The notes: a model not told the origin generated them from the letters alone. 64,000 nucleotides of DNA from Blastococcus litoris (GCF_003075095.1 NZ_QCZF01000001.1:186001-250000), one strand, 5' to 3'. Shown: positions 32,565 to 43,319, counted from the first letter of the stretch. Made by a program: numbers and translations.

Positions 32565-33623
32565 TCAGCGGGGGACGTCGGGGAGGGCCTGCTGCTCGAA
32601 CTCGGCCGCGTTCTGGGCCAGCGAGTCGGTCTGCAGGTAGGTCCACATCCGATCGCCGGTGACGGCGTCCAGGTAGACGACGCTCGCCGCGCCCTCCATG
32701 CCCGTGCCGAGGACCGGCGCGGTGAAGAACTCGACGCTCGAGGGCCGCACGTTCCGCAGTGAGTAGGCCAGCGCCAGCAGGTCGGTGTTGCCGAGGGTGT
32801 CGTCGACCGTCGTCGCACCCGTCACCGCTCGTAGTGCGGCGTCCAGCCGGCCGGGGTCGGTGAAGGTGTCCGAGCTGAAGAGCTTGCTGAACATCGACCG
32901 CAGGTACTGCTGCTGGCGCCGCACCCGGTCGAAGTCGCCGCCGGGCAGACCCTTGCGCTGCGCCAGGTACCAGCGCGCCTGCTCGCCGTCGAGATGGTTC
33001 TCGCCGGCCTGGAACGTGTACGGGCCGTTCGTGCTGGTCTCCGCGACCACGACGTCCACCCCGCCCAAGTCGTCGGTGACCTGGATGAGCCCGTCGAAGT
33101 CGATGGTCACGTAGTGGTCGATGCGCACCTCGGTGAGCTGCTCGACCGTCTGGATCAGCAGCGTCGGCCCGCCGAAGGCATAGCTCGCGTTGATCTTGTT
33201 CATCCCGTGGCCGGGGATGTCGACCCACGAGTCGCGGGGGATCGAGATCAGCTGGGCGTGCTGCCGGTCCGCGGTGAAGCGGGCGATCATGATGGCGTCC
33301 GAGCGGCCGTCCGGCGTCTCGCCCGGCTCGAGCTCGGCGCGGGTGTCCGAGCCGACCAGCAGGAAGGTGACCGGGTCGTCGCCGGCCGGCTGCGCGGGTG
33401 TCGCGGGCGCCGGGCGCGAGTCCTCGTCCAGGCCAGAGAAGACGTCCGCGACGCGGTCGATGTTGCCGGCGTACCGGTTGGTGAGGAACCAGAGCCCGCC
33501 ACCGACGACGAGGGCGAGCACCAGCGCGAGGACCCCCAGGCTGATCAGTACCCGGCGCAGGGGTCGGTGCCTGACCGGTTCCGCGGAGTCGAACTCCTGC
33601 TCGCCGGTCTCGTCCCTGTCCAT
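32565..33623 (-). CDS. LytR-CpsA-Psr (LCP) family glycopolymer ligase
   Basis: A 352-residue type II membrane protein: an acidic cytoplasmic start, one helix (about 25-47) and an extracytoplasmic LCP domain. Motifs are 'FLLVGSDTRAE', 'RSDAIMIARFTADRQHAQLISIPRDSWVDIPGHGMNKINASYAFGG' in part, and 'DFDGLIQVTDDLGGVDV'. The Arg and Asp residues bind the polyprenyl pyrophosphate and magnesium. LCP enzymes move teichoic acid, capsule or arabinogalactan from the lipid carrier to peptidoglycan, so this protein may attach the polymer built by the neighbouring Wzx/Wzy genes. ATG 33623 starts the gene. Confidence 0.93.
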   Translation of the reverse strand: MDRDETGEQEFDSAEPVRHRPLRRVLISLGVLALVLALVVGGGLWFLTNRYAGNIDRVADVFSGLDEDSRPAPATPAQPAGDDPVTFLLVGSDTRAELEPGETPDGRSDAIMIARFTADRQHAQLISIPRDSWVDIPGHGMNKINASYAFGGPTLLIQTVEQLTEVRIDHYVTIDFDGLIQVTDDLGGVDVVVAETSTNGPYTFQAGENHLDGEQARWYLAQRKGLPGGDFDRVRRQQQYLRSMFSKLFSSDTFTDPGRLDAALRAVTGATTVDDTLGNTDLLALAYSLRNVRPSSVEFFTAPVLGTGMEGAASVVYLDAVTGDRMWTYLQTDSLAQNAAEFEQQALPDVPR

Positions 33624-33712
33624 GCCAGCCCCCGTACGCCGAACGTCCGCACGAGCGTACGGCGAGAGACAGGCGGCTCAGCCGTGCCGCTCACCCGGCG
33701 GGGTGAGCGCTG

Positions 33713-33982
33713 TCAGCTGCGGCGAGAGGGACGGCCCGGTCCGACAGTCTCGGAGAACGGGCTGCGGGGGCGGCTCAGCGGCCGGCGGGCGCTGGGTAGC
33801 TCGTGCCGGGTGCGAGCGGCGGGCCTCGCGTTGATTGGCTCGTCGGCCGACACCTCGGTGTCGGGCGTCCGTCCGATCCTCGCGGCCTCGACGTCGGCGC
33901 GGCGCACCCCGCGGCCGATCAGGATCGCGAGCAAGACGGCGATGAGTACCCATGCCGCGACGATCACCAGGAGCCAGCTCAT
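33713..33982 (-). CDS. Small membrane protein with GRGxRxAD motif
   Basis: An 89-residue protein: an N-terminal helix (residues 2-22, 'SWLLVIVAAWVLIAVLLAIL'), then 'IGRGVRRADVEAARIGRTPD' and a Pro/Arg/Ser-rich tail, probably cytoplasmic and disordered. ATG 33982 has AAGGAA 5 nt upstream. The motif after the helix matches those of the proteins at 29764 and 30769. No known function. Confidence 0.65.
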   Translation of the reverse strand: MSWLLVIVAAWVLIAVLLAILIGRGVRRADVEAARIGRTPDTEVSADEPINARPAARTRHELPSARRPLSRPRSPFSETVGPGRPSRRS

Positions 33983-34307
33983 CGCCGTTCCTTCTGACGA
34001 ATAGGCCTGCGCCCTTGCTCGACGCCGGCGTTGGACAGGACTCCCCGTCGTCCACGTTCCGTCGGTCACTTCCCCCGGTGCTCACCAGTCAACCGCCACC
34101 ACGTCCCCGACCGGGTGACGGTTCGATGACGATCCCCCGAGTCCGCTTCCTCCCTCGTCGGGAGGAGACACGGGCCCTTGGCGGATGAAGCACGTCTCAC
34201 GAGGTGGTTCCAGGGCAGAGCCAGCCCTTACGGTCCTCTGTGACATGGCGCGTCATGCGCTCGCGGGGGAGAGGTGGCCCGGCCACCCGACGGGAAGCGG
34301 AGCACTC
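33983..34307. other. 325-base leader region of the UDP-glucose dehydrogenase gene
   Basis: A divergent promoter region between the small membrane protein and ugd. It contains the imperfect hairpin CTCC/GGAG around 34152-34167. Upstream in-frame starts (from 34185) exist, but the translation there is not conserved-looking. No RNA element recognised. Confidence 0.45.
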
Positions 34308-35627
34308 ATGAAGATCTCGGTCATCGGCTGCGGCTACCTCGGTGCCGTGCACGCGGCCTCGATGGCGGAGCTGGGCCACGAGGTCGTCGGCATCGACGTC
34401 GACGCGCCCAAGATCGAGGCCCTGTCCCAGGCCCGTGCGCCGTTCTACGAGCCGGGCTTCGAGGAGCTGCTCGCCCGCACGCTCGAGACCGGCCGCCTCC
34501 GTTTCTCCACCGACTTCGCCGACGCCGCCGGCTCCCAGGTGCACTTCGTCTGCGTCGGGACCCCGCAGAAGCGCGGCGAGTACGCCGCCGACATGCGCTA
34601 CGTCCAGGGCGCCGTCGAGTCGCTGCTCGACGTCCTTACCCCCGGCGAGCTCGTCGTCGGCAAGTCCACGGTCCCGGTCGGGACGGCGGCCGGCCTGGCC
34701 GAGGTCGTCTCGTCCAAGGTGCCCGGCGCGCTGCTGGCCTGGAACCCGGAGTTCCTCCGCGAGGGCTTCGCCGTCCAGGACACGCTGCACCCCGACCGCC
34801 TGGTCTACGGCCTGCCGGCCGGTCAGGACGGCGACACCGCGCGTGCCCTCCTCGACGAGGTCTACGCGACGATCGTCGAGCGCGGCACCCCCAAGGTCGA
34901 GAGCGACTACGCCACCGCCGAGATGGTGAAGACGGCGGCCAACTCGTTCCTCGCCACCAAGATCTCCTTCATCAACGCCATGGCCGAGCTGTGCGAGGCC
35001 ACCGGCGCCGACGTGAAGCTGCTGGCCGACGCGATCGGGTACGACGACCGCATCGGCCGCAAGTTCCTCAACGCCGGCCTCGGCTTCGGTGGCGGCTGCC
35101 TGCCCAAGGACATCCGCGCGTTCATGGCCCGCGCCGGCGAGCTGGGTGCCGACCAGGCGCTGACCTTCCTCAAGGAGGTCGACAACATCAACATGCGGCG
35201 CCGGATCCGCATGGTCGAGCTCGCCCGCGAGGTCTGCGACGGCTCGCTGCTCGGCAAGCGGGTCGCCGTCCTGGGTGCGGCCTTCAAGCCCGACAGCGAC
35301 GACATCCGCGACAGCCCGGCGCTCAACGTCGCCGCCCAGCTGCAGCTGCAGGGCGCGGTCGTCCGGGTCACCGACCCGGCCGCGGTGGAGAACAGCCGCC
35401 GCCAGTGGCCGCAGCTCGACTACGCCGACACCGCCGAGGAGGCTGCGCAGGGCGCCGACGCCGTCCTCGTGCTGACGGAGTGGAAGGACTACCGGAGCCT
35501 CGACCCGGTCGCCTTCGGCGAGATCGTCAAGCAGAAGCGCGTGCTCGACGGCCGCAACGCCCTCGACCGCGAGGCGTGGGTCGCCGCCGGCTGGACGTAC
35601 CGCGCGCTGGGTCGCCGCGCCGGCTGA
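34308..35627 (+). CDS. ugd: UDP-glucose 6-dehydrogenase
   Basis: A 439-residue cytoplasmic enzyme making UDP-glucuronate from UDP-glucose with two NAD+. The Rossmann motif 'VIGCGYLGAVHAASM' opens the protein. The catalytic Cys is 264 in 'GFGGGCLPKD', with Lys in 'EMVKTAANSFLATKISFINAMAELCE'; the C-terminal UDP domain has 'LGAAFKPDSDDIRDSP'. The length matches the family. ATG 34308 has GCGGAG 7 nt before it. UDP-GlcA would feed the UDP-GlcA 4-epimerase-like enzyme at 26371. The stop overlaps the start of the next gene (TGATG). Confidence 0.96.
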   Translation: MKISVIGCGYLGAVHAASMAELGHEVVGIDVDAPKIEALSQARAPFYEPGFEELLARTLETGRLRFSTDFADAAGSQVHFVCVGTPQKRGEYAADMRYVQGAVESLLDVLTPGELVVGKSTVPVGTAAGLAEVVSSKVPGALLAWNPEFLREGFAVQDTLHPDRLVYGLPAGQDGDTARALLDEVYATIVERGTPKVESDYATAEMVKTAANSFLATKISFINAMAELCEATGADVKLLADAIGYDDRIGRKFLNAGLGFGGGCLPKDIRAFMARAGELGADQALTFLKEVDNINMRRRIRMVELAREVCDGSLLGKRVAVLGAAFKPDSDDIRDSPALNVAAQLQLQGAVVRVTDPAAVENSRRQWPQLDYADTAEEAAQGADAVLVLTEWKDYRSLDPVAFGEIVKQKRVLDGRNALDREAWVAAGWTYRALGRRAG

Positions 35628-36802
35628 TGTCCGTCCTCGAGTCCGCCCGGGCGCGCGCCGCCGCGCTCTGGGCGGTCGCCGCGGCCACCAGCCTGCTGGC
35701 GGTGGCGTCCGTCGCCGTCAGCGGCCGCCGCGCGCTGTCGGACGCCCGGGAGTTCGGCAGCAAGGACTTCCAGTGGAGCCCGACCCGGCTCTTCCTCGAC
35801 GGCGTCGACCCGTACCAGGCGCGCCTCGACGGCTCCGACGACATCATCCTCACGCAGTCGCCGAACTACCTGCACCTGCTCTACGAGGTGCTCAGCCCCG
35901 TGGGCCTGCTGCCCTTCACCACCGCGCGCGCTGTGTGGCTGGTGCTCAGCGTCGCCCTCGCCATCGCGCTGGGGGTCTTCTACGCCCGGACGGCGCACCT
36001 CGGCCGGGCCGGCACGGTGATCCTGGTCGGCGCGCTGCTCGCCTCCACCCCGGTGCGGCTCGGGCTGTCGGTCGGGCAGCACGGCGTCTTCCTGCTCGCC
36101 TGCGCCACCGTGGCCTTCGCCTTCGCCGCCCGGCCGTGGGCGGGTATACCGCTGGCGGTGGCGCTCACCAAGTACTCGTTCGCCCCGCTCGGCCTCGTCC
36201 TGCTCGTGGCCGGACGCATCCGGACGATCGTCGTCGCCGGCGCCGTCCTCGCGGGCGGTGCGCTGCTCTTCGCCGTCGTCACCTCGACCGGCCTCGTCGA
36301 CGCCGTCCTGGGGCCGTTCCGCGTCGCGGGCAACGCCGTCGGCTCGGGGGCGGCCGACCTGATGACCGTCCTCGGCCTGACGCCGTGGTTCGACGGCAAC
36401 GAGCCGGTGGTCAGCGCGCTGGCCGTCGTCGGGGCGGTGGCGCTGGCGGTGATCGCCCGCCGGCAGATCCGCTCCGGCGACTGGGTGTTCCAGCTCGGCA
36501 TCGCGTCGGTCGTCTCGCTGATCTGCTTCAAGCACCTCGCGCACGACCTGGTCTTCCTGCTGCCGGTCGTCGTCCTCGCGCTGCGCATGACGGGGGCGCG
36601 GGCCGCCGTCGCCTGGGCGGGACTGGCCTGGCACGGGTTCGTGGTCGGCGTCCTCAGCCAGCTCGGGACGCCGTACGACACCCCGGCCGTGGTCGTGGCG
36701 TCGTTCCTGGTGCTGGCCGCGATGTTCGCCGTCCTGGCGACCGATCCGGACGCCGAGCGCTCGCGCGACGCCCGGGGGCTCGCCGACGCCGGCCTGCACT
36801 AG
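35627..36802 (+). CDS. GT87-type (DUF2029) membrane glycosyltransferase
   Basis: A 391-residue polytopic protein with about ten helices. Near the first extracytoplasmic loop it has 'SKDFQWSPTRLFLDGVDPYQ', the acidic 'DFQ...G.DPY' pattern of GT-C alpha-mannosyltransferases of family GT87, such as PimE-like enzymes. These use polyprenyl-phosphate-mannose as donor on the outer face. The specific acceptor is unknown. It is coupled to ugd by a 1-base overlap. 'LKHLAHDLVFLLPVVVLALR' near the end is characteristic of the family in actinobacteria. Ends in TAG. Confidence 0.82.
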   Translation: MSVLESARARAAALWAVAAATSLLAVASVAVSGRRALSDAREFGSKDFQWSPTRLFLDGVDPYQARLDGSDDIILTQSPNYLHLLYEVLSPVGLLPFTTARAVWLVLSVALAIALGVFYARTAHLGRAGTVILVGALLASTPVRLGLSVGQHGVFLLACATVAFAFAARPWAGIPLAVALTKYSFAPLGLVLLVAGRIRTIVVAGAVLAGGALLFAVVTSTGLVDAVLGPFRVAGNAVGSGAADLMTVLGLTPWFDGNEPVVSALAVVGAVALAVIARRQIRSGDWVFQLGIASVVSLICFKHLAHDLVFLLPVVVLALRMTGARAAVAWAGLAWHGFVVGVLSQLGTPYDTPAVVVASFLVLAAMFAVLATDPDAERSRDARGLADAGLH

Positions 36803-36815
36803 GCCGCGGCGGGGG

Positions 36816-37010
36816 TCAGCTGCCCGGGGGGAGCGGATGCCGTGCCGCATGGGCCCGCGGCCAGACCCACTGCGGGTTCACCTCGGGCGGCCTGGCCATT
36901 GGGCGTGCCGCCGGCGGGGTGAGCGGCACGTAGCCCTGGGTGCGCAGATTCGCCGCGACCTGGGCGGCGGCCCGGCGCCGGGCGGACGGGCCTCTCCTCC
37001 ACAGCCTCAC
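36816..37010 (-). CDS. Small basic hypothetical protein
   Basis: A 64-residue frame from GTG 37010: 'RRRAAAQVAANLRTQGYVPLTPP' followed by a Pro/His/Arg-rich tail. The helical first half resembles small actinobacterial ORFs of unknown role. The longer frame to 37235 is not supported. It converges with the GT87 gene. Weak evidence: codon bias and the helix only. Confidence 0.4.
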   Translation of the reverse strand: MRLWRRGPSARRRAAAQVAANLRTQGYVPLTPPAARPMARPPEVNPQWVWPRAHAARHPLPPGS

Positions 37011-37249
37011 CGCGCGGCCGCCACGACCACGGCCACCGACTCGGCGACCTTCCTCAGCAGTTCCCGGCGCACGGCGCGATCCTGGCGTCCACCGGTGACC
37101 ACCCGTGATGCTTCTGCGGGAGCGCCACCCGTCCCGGGGACCACGCCCACCCGAACGGCGGACGGCCGCGGTCACCGACCGTCGCAGCGCCGGCGTCCGC
37201 ACGGGCGCTGACCGGCTGCACGGGCGGCCCCGCACCGCCGTCCAGCTAG

Positions 37250-39119
<1,870 letters not shown>

Positions 39120-39123
<4 letters not shown>

Positions 39124-39761
39124 CTCCCCGGAGGGACGAGGACCTCGGCGCCGAGCCCTGTGAGGACGTCCGCGACGGGCAGGCCCTGCCAGTGCGTCTG
39201 GTATCGCGCCTTGTCCATCAACGTGCGGGGAGTCATGCGCTCCGTGTACAGGACCCCGTTCACGTGGTCCGTCTCGTGCTGCAGGATGCGTGCGTGCCAG
39301 CCGTCGGCCTGGAACGTCGTCGGCTCGCCGGCCGGGGTGAGAGCCCGGACGACGACCGCGTTCCACCGGGCGACCAGCGCGGTGTAGCCGGGCACGCTCA
39401 GGCACCCTTCGAACCAGGCCGACCACCCGGCGTCCAGCACGGGTTCGAGCACGGGATCGAGCAGGCCGTAGGTCTCGAACGGGTACCGCCCCTGGCGGCC
39501 GTAGAGCCCCGGGTCCACGCCCGGCGGAGCGACGGCGCGGTCGCCCAGGACGATCATCCTCAGGTCCACGCCGATCTGATTGGCCGCGATGCCGACACCC
39601 CGCGAGGTCGTCATCGTGAGGCTGAGGATGTCGCGCAGGCGACCCAGTCGGTCCGGGGGCCAGATCTCCTGGTCGTACGAACGGCAGACCCGGTGCAGGA
39701 CCGGCGTGCCGGCCAGTGCGAGCTGGCTGGGCAGGACGGTCGGGTCATCGGGCTGACTCAT
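39120..39761 (-). CDS. def: Peptide deformylase
   Basis: A 213-residue metalloenzyme removing the formyl group from nascent proteins. The three motifs are intact: 'GVGIAANQIG' (residues 55-64, usually G-x-G-x-AA-x-Q), 'EGCLS' (118-122, metal Cys) and 'QHETDH' (161-166, metal His and catalytic Glu). Asn in place of Pro in 'AANQ' is a minor variation. It has an N-terminal extension ('DDPTVLPSQLALAGTPVLHRVCRSYDQE') like some actinobacterial paralogues. It overlaps by 4 bases with the upstream unknown gene, which is unusual: def is normally next to fmt. It may therefore be a second, specialised copy. Confidence 0.93.
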
Positions 39762-40786
39762 GCCTCGTCCCCTTCCCGGTCGGTCCACGCGAGACCGTAG
39801 GTCCGGTCGCGCTTGAGGTCGGTGAACCGGTGGGCCGCGTTGCCGAGGCGGTCCACCTCCGTCTCGACCGCGTGCTCGCGCAGGATCGGGCGGATGTCGT
39901 CGCCGCGCAGGAGACCCGGTGGGAAGTCCTCGATCAGCCACGTGGGGCGCTGAACCCGGTCGGCGTACCAGACCCGCACATTCATCTCGTCCATGTCGTG
40001 ATGTCCGGTCGCCGTCCACATCGGCGCCATCCCGACGGTGTCGTGGAGCACCGTGAAGCGGTGCGTCTCGCCTGGAGGAATGGGTTCCGGCATGCACAGC
40101 AGTTCCAGCAGCCAATGCGCGTTCGGTTGCTCGACCTCCAGCAGTTCTGCGCCTTCGAGGACCTCCGTCTGAACGCGTGACGTCTTGTAGGGGAGCGTCT
40201 TCCCGACCACGTAGTACTGGGCGTCGGGAGATTGCGACAGCACCTCGATGACTTCGTGCACCTGAACGTGCTCGGCGAAGACGCGCACCGTCACATCCCA
40301 GCGGACGACCTTCAACTCGCCGCGACGGTCGACGATCCGCTTGAGGCGCGCGAGCGCGACCTTCTCGTGCTTCGCGTCCTCGATCACCGGGGCGTTGGAG
40401 GCGGCCAGGCGCGCAGCCAGCATCGTGAAGGCGGCGTTCACCTTTCTGATCACGGTCCTGGCGTGCACCAGGTCCGAGTCGGCGCGCGCGTTGACCCGAT
40501 CGGTCCACTGCTGGCTGCTGCCGCCCAGGTTGAGCCCCAACCGCGCGTAACTCGTCATCGCGACGTGCTCGTGGCCCATGCGGTTCAGCTCGCGGGAGAC
40601 GAGGCTGATGAATTGGTGGATCCGGCGCTCCGCGGGGAGGTCCGGGTCGATGCGCAGTTGGTCGAGTACGGTCGACGGGAGATCGGGCAGCGAGTCGGGG
40701 CGCGCCAACCCCAAGCCCTTTCTGACCTCTTTGAGGAAGGCGACCAACTCCTCGTCGTGGGCGACCGCCGCGGCCCCTGGGCTCAC
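39758..40786 (-). CDS. Unknown protein translationally coupled to peptide deformylase
   Basis: A 342-residue soluble protein I cannot place. The N-terminus ('ELVAFLKEVRKGLGLARPDSLPDLPSTVLDQL') is helical and looks like a small DNA- or protein-binding module. The middle has a basic helical segment ('KHEKVALARLKRIVDRR') and 'WDVTVRVFAEHVQVHEVIEVL'. The C-terminal half is beta-rich and charged ('TGHHDMDEMNVRVWYADRVQRPTWLIED'). No membrane helix or signal. The ATGA overlap with def implies coordinated expression, so it may act on the same process. Start at ATG 40786 or an upstream start is possible. Confidence 0.7.
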   Translation of the reverse strand: MSPGAAAVAHDEELVAFLKEVRKGLGLARPDSLPDLPSTVLDQLRIDPDLPAERRIHQFISLVSRELNRMGHEHVAMTSYARLGLNLGGSSQQWTDRVNARADSDLVHARTVIRKVNAAFTMLAARLAASNAPVIEDAKHEKVALARLKRIVDRRGELKVVRWDVTVRVFAEHVQVHEVIEVLSQSPDAQYYVVGKTLPYKTSRVQTEVLEGAELLEVEQPNAHWLLELLCMPEPIPPGETHRFTVLHDTVGMAPMWTATGHHDMDEMNVRVWYADRVQRPTWLIEDFPPGLLRGDDIRPILREHAVETEVDRLGNAAHRFTDLKRDRTYGLAWTDREGDEA

Positions 40787-40916
40787 CGCGGCAGGCTACC
40801 TGTCCGCCCCTGTCCACCGCGCTGTCCAGTGGACATCCATTGGCCCCCGCTGTCGCTTACGCAGGCCCGGCGCCGCGTGATTCGCTTTTCGGGCGATCAA
40901 TTCTCGAGGAGCAGCC

Positions 40917-41123
40917 ATGACGACCTTGCTCGGTGAGGCGCTGAAGTCCGGGGCCACGTGGTGGCTCGTCGTGGTGGGCGCCCTCGCGTACGTGGTGCTC
41001 CGATCGCTGCTCCGCTGGTGGCGCGAGCGCTCCGCGCTCCGACTGGCGCCCAAGGTGTACGAGTCGGGCGGCGATGCCGCAGACGTGCTCCGCGCGCTCA
41101 GCGGGAAGAGCGCCGAGGAGTAG
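40917..41123 (+). CDS. Small single-pass membrane protein
   Basis: A 68-residue protein with one helix (about 15-36, 'WWLVVVGALAYVVLRSLL'), then a basic 'RWWRERSALR' and a soluble tail 'DAADVLRALSGKSAEE'. ATG 40917 is preceded by CGAGGAGCAGCC, a strong ribosome binding site. It lies alone, divergent from the deformylase pair. No family recognised. Ends in TAG, 5 bases from the convergent gene. Confidence 0.7.
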   Translation: MTTLLGEALKSGATWWLVVVGALAYVVLRSLLRWWRERSALRLAPKVYESGGDAADVLRALSGKSAEE

Positions 41124-41128
41124 GCGCG

Positions 41129-41353
41129 CTAGGAGACTCCCACGACGACCAGGACGACCCCGACCACCAGGATCAGCGCTCCGACGCCGACGACGTAGCG
41201 CGGTGCTCCGTCGTTGGGCCCGGTCACCCGGCGGACGTGCTCGCTCTTCATCGCGTCCGCGCCCCGGGCGTTCCACGCCGTGATCGGGCCGCGGAAGACC
41301 ACCAGAGCTCCGCCGAGCAGGATCGCGACGACACCCACCCAGAGCAGCGTCAC
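41129..41353 (-). CDS. Small two-helix membrane protein
   Basis: A 74-residue protein with two hydrophobic helices (about 3-22 and 52-73) joined by a polar loop ('WNARGADAMKSEHVRRV'). The start is 4 bases from the PHP-gene stop in the same direction, so it is probably the last gene of the DoxX-PHP operon. No known function. Ends in TAG. Confidence 0.7.
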   Translation of the reverse strand: MTLLWVGVVAILLGGALVVFRGPITAWNARGADAMKSEHVRRVTGPNDGAPRYVVGVGALILVVGVVLVVVGVS

Positions 41354-41357
41354 CGGT

Positions 41358-42407
41358 TCACCGGGCGGTCCAGGCGAGCAGGTCGTCCGCCGTCCTCGTG
41401 TTGATGACGCGCTCGACCGGCACGCCGCACTCGATCGCCCGCTCGACGCCGTTGTACTGCCAGTCCAGCTGACCGGGCGCGTGCGCGTCGGTGTCGATGG
41501 CGAACTCGCAGCCCATCTCCACCGCCAGCGACAGCAGCCGCTTCGGCGGGTCCAGCCGCTCGGGCCGGGAGTTGATCTCGACGGCCGTGCCGAACTCGAC
41601 GCACGCGCCGAACACCGCCTCGGCGTCGAACTGGCTCTCCGGCCGCGGCTTCTGCGTGCCGTCGCGCTGCCGGCGGCCGATCACCAGCCGCCCGGTGCAG
41701 TGCCCGAGGACGTCGGTGTGCGGGTTGGCGACGGCGGTCAGCATCCGCGCCGTCATCTGCGCGCTGGGCGCGCGGAGCTCGGAGTGCACGCTGGCGACCA
41801 CGACGTCGAGCCGGCCGAGCAGCTCGTCGGTCTGGTCGAGGCTGCCGTCGACGTTGATGTCGCACTCGATGCCGGTGAGGATCCGGAACGGCGCGAGCTC
41901 CTCGTTCAGCGCGGCGACGACGTCCAGCTGCTGCTCGAGCCGCTGCGGTGAGAGGCCGTTGGCCACCGTCAGCCGGGGGGAGTGGTCGGTCAGCGCCATG
42001 TACTCGTGGCCCAGCGCCATCGCGGCCTCGGCCATCTCGCGGATCGGGCTGCCGCCGTCCGACCAGTCGGAGTGCAGGTGCAGGTCGCCGCGCAGGGCCG
42101 CCCGGAACTCGGCGACGTCGTCGGCCATCGGGACCAGCTCGGCGAGGTCCTGCTCGAGCTTCGTCAGGTACTCGGGCACCTGCCCCTTGTGCGCCTGCAC
42201 GACGACCGCCGCCGTCTTCGGGCCCACGCCCTTGAGGTCCTTGAGCGTGTTCGTGCGGATCTTGAGGTCGAGCTGGTCGTCGCCCAGCCCGTCGACGACG
42301 GCCGCGGCCGTGCGGAAGGCCTGCACCCGGTAGCTGGGCTCGCGGGCGCGCTCCAGGAGGAAGGCGATCCTCCGGAGCGCGGCCGCGGGCGGGAGCGGAG
42401 TGGTCAG
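41358..42407 (-). CDS. PHP-domain phosphoesterase with N-terminal DNA-polymerase-X-like helix-hairpin-helix
   Basis: A 349-residue protein with two parts. Residues 1-95 contain an HhH-like region ('LKDLKGVGPKTAAVVVQAHKG'), as in PolX-type enzymes. From about 105 on is a PHP hydrolase: 'GDLHLHSDWSDGGSPIREM', 'YMALTDHSPR', 'GIECDIN', 'ASVHS' and 'DTDAHAPGQL' give the His/Asp/Glu metal ligands. It is the stand-alone PHP form, without a polymerase domain. No ATG, GTG or TTG fits the N-terminus. The best start is CTG 42407 in a CTGA overlap with the DoxX-like gene stop. DNA repair or phosphoester hydrolysis is likely. Confidence 0.85.
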   Translation of the reverse strand: MTTPLPPAAALRRIAFLLERAREPSYRVQAFRTAAAVVDGLGDDQLDLKIRTNTLKDLKGVGPKTAAVVVQAHKGQVPEYLTKLEQDLAELVPMADDVAEFRAALRGDLHLHSDWSDGGSPIREMAEAAMALGHEYMALTDHSPRLTVANGLSPQRLEQQLDVVAALNEELAPFRILTGIECDINVDGSLDQTDELLGRLDVVVASVHSELRAPSAQMTARMLTAVANPHTDVLGHCTGRLVIGRRQRDGTQKPRPESQFDAEAVFGACVEFGTAVEINSRPERLDPPKRLLSLAVEMGCEFAIDTDAHAPGQLDWQYNGVERAIECGVPVERVINTRTADDLLAWTAR

Positions 42408-42943
42408 CTCTTGACCTTCTTCGCGGCCTTCTTCTGCGCCTTGGCGGCGCGCTTCTGGGCCTTCTCGAAGCTCTTCTCGGTGCTGTTCGCCGCCTTCTTC
42501 GCCGCCCGGCGTGCCCGGTAGCCGACCGACGGCTTGCCCTCGGTGTCGACGGCGGCCAGCAGCAGCCCGCCGAGCAGGCCGGTGTTCTTCAGGAAGTTCG
42601 AGATCTGCCCGAACTGCTCCGTCGGGTCGTCGTGCTCCCAGAAGCGGTGCCCGGCCAGCGTCGTCGGCACGATCGACGCCGAGAGGATCAGCGCGGTCAG
42701 CCGCGGGAACTTGCCGAGGGCGAACAGCGAGCCGGCGGCCACCTTGATGGCGGCGTCGGCCTGCACCCACTGCTGGACGTCGCGGGGCACCTGGACCGGG
42801 AGCTGCTTGTCGGCGGTCTCCGCGATCTTCTCCACGACCGGGGCGGCCCCGGGCACGCGGTCCTGCGGCTTGCGCAGGGTGCTGATGCCGCCGTAGATGA
42901 ACGGTGCGGCGAGCAGGGGCCGGGCGATCCGGCGAACCAGCAT
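42404..42943 (-). CDS. DoxX-family membrane protein
   Basis: A 179-residue protein. It opens 'RRIARPLLAAPFIYGGISTLRKP', the usual DoxX start, followed by a soluble stretch and about three further hydrophobic segments with 'GHRFWEHDDPTEQFGQISNFLKNTGLLGG', also typical. The C-terminal 40 residues are Lys/Ala-rich and helical, a histone-H1-like tail that is unusual but seen in actinobacteria. The function of DoxX proteins is not settled (redox or membrane-integrity roles proposed). ATG 42943 follows GAGGGACACC. It leads a three-gene operon with the PHP and small membrane proteins. Confidence 0.85.
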   Translation of the reverse strand: MLVRRIARPLLAAPFIYGGISTLRKPQDRVPGAAPVVEKIAETADKQLPVQVPRDVQQWVQADAAIKVAAGSLFALGKFPRLTALILSASIVPTTLAGHRFWEHDDPTEQFGQISNFLKNTGLLGGLLLAAVDTEGKPSVGYRARRAAKKAANSTEKSFEKAQKRAAKAQKKAAKKVKS

Positions 42944-43061
42944 GGTGTCCCTCTTTCCCTCGGTACCTGGGTGCGTCGAGGCGTGCACTGCCCACAAGAT
43001 CGCTGGGGCAATCCCGGGTGCCGACCGTATCGACCTGGGCCGACACCTGCCCAGCCGAAGC

Positions 43062-43289
43062 TCACGGCTCAGGTGGGCCCACACGGCGCCCATTTCGGAC
43101 AAGGACGCCGAGGGCGACGATCGCCATCACCCATCCCGCGAGGACGAACAGGTCTCCCGCGTGCAGGCCATGGTCGACGGTGAGTACGACGAGTACGGGG
43201 CCGTCGTTTATATAACGCCCGGTCAGGAGTAGGAACGCGAAACCGGAGAGCACGGCCCCGACCGTCAGGGCGCACAGCCAGCGGAGCAT
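43062..43289 (-). CDS. Small two-helix membrane protein
   Basis: A 75-residue protein, helices about 3-23 and 45-63 with a polar loop ('YINDGPVLVVLTVDHG') between. ATG 43289. No family recognised. It lies between the DoxX-like operon and GtrA in the same direction. The gap to the next gene is about 120 bases, so it may be separately transcribed. Confidence 0.6.
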   Translation of the reverse strand: MLRWLCALTVGAVLSGFAFLLLTGRYINDGPVLVVLTVDHGLHAGDLFVLAGWVMAIVALGVLVRNGRRVGPPEP

Positions 43290-43319
43290 GGCGTCACGCT
43301 AGCCGGGCTGCCGGCGACG

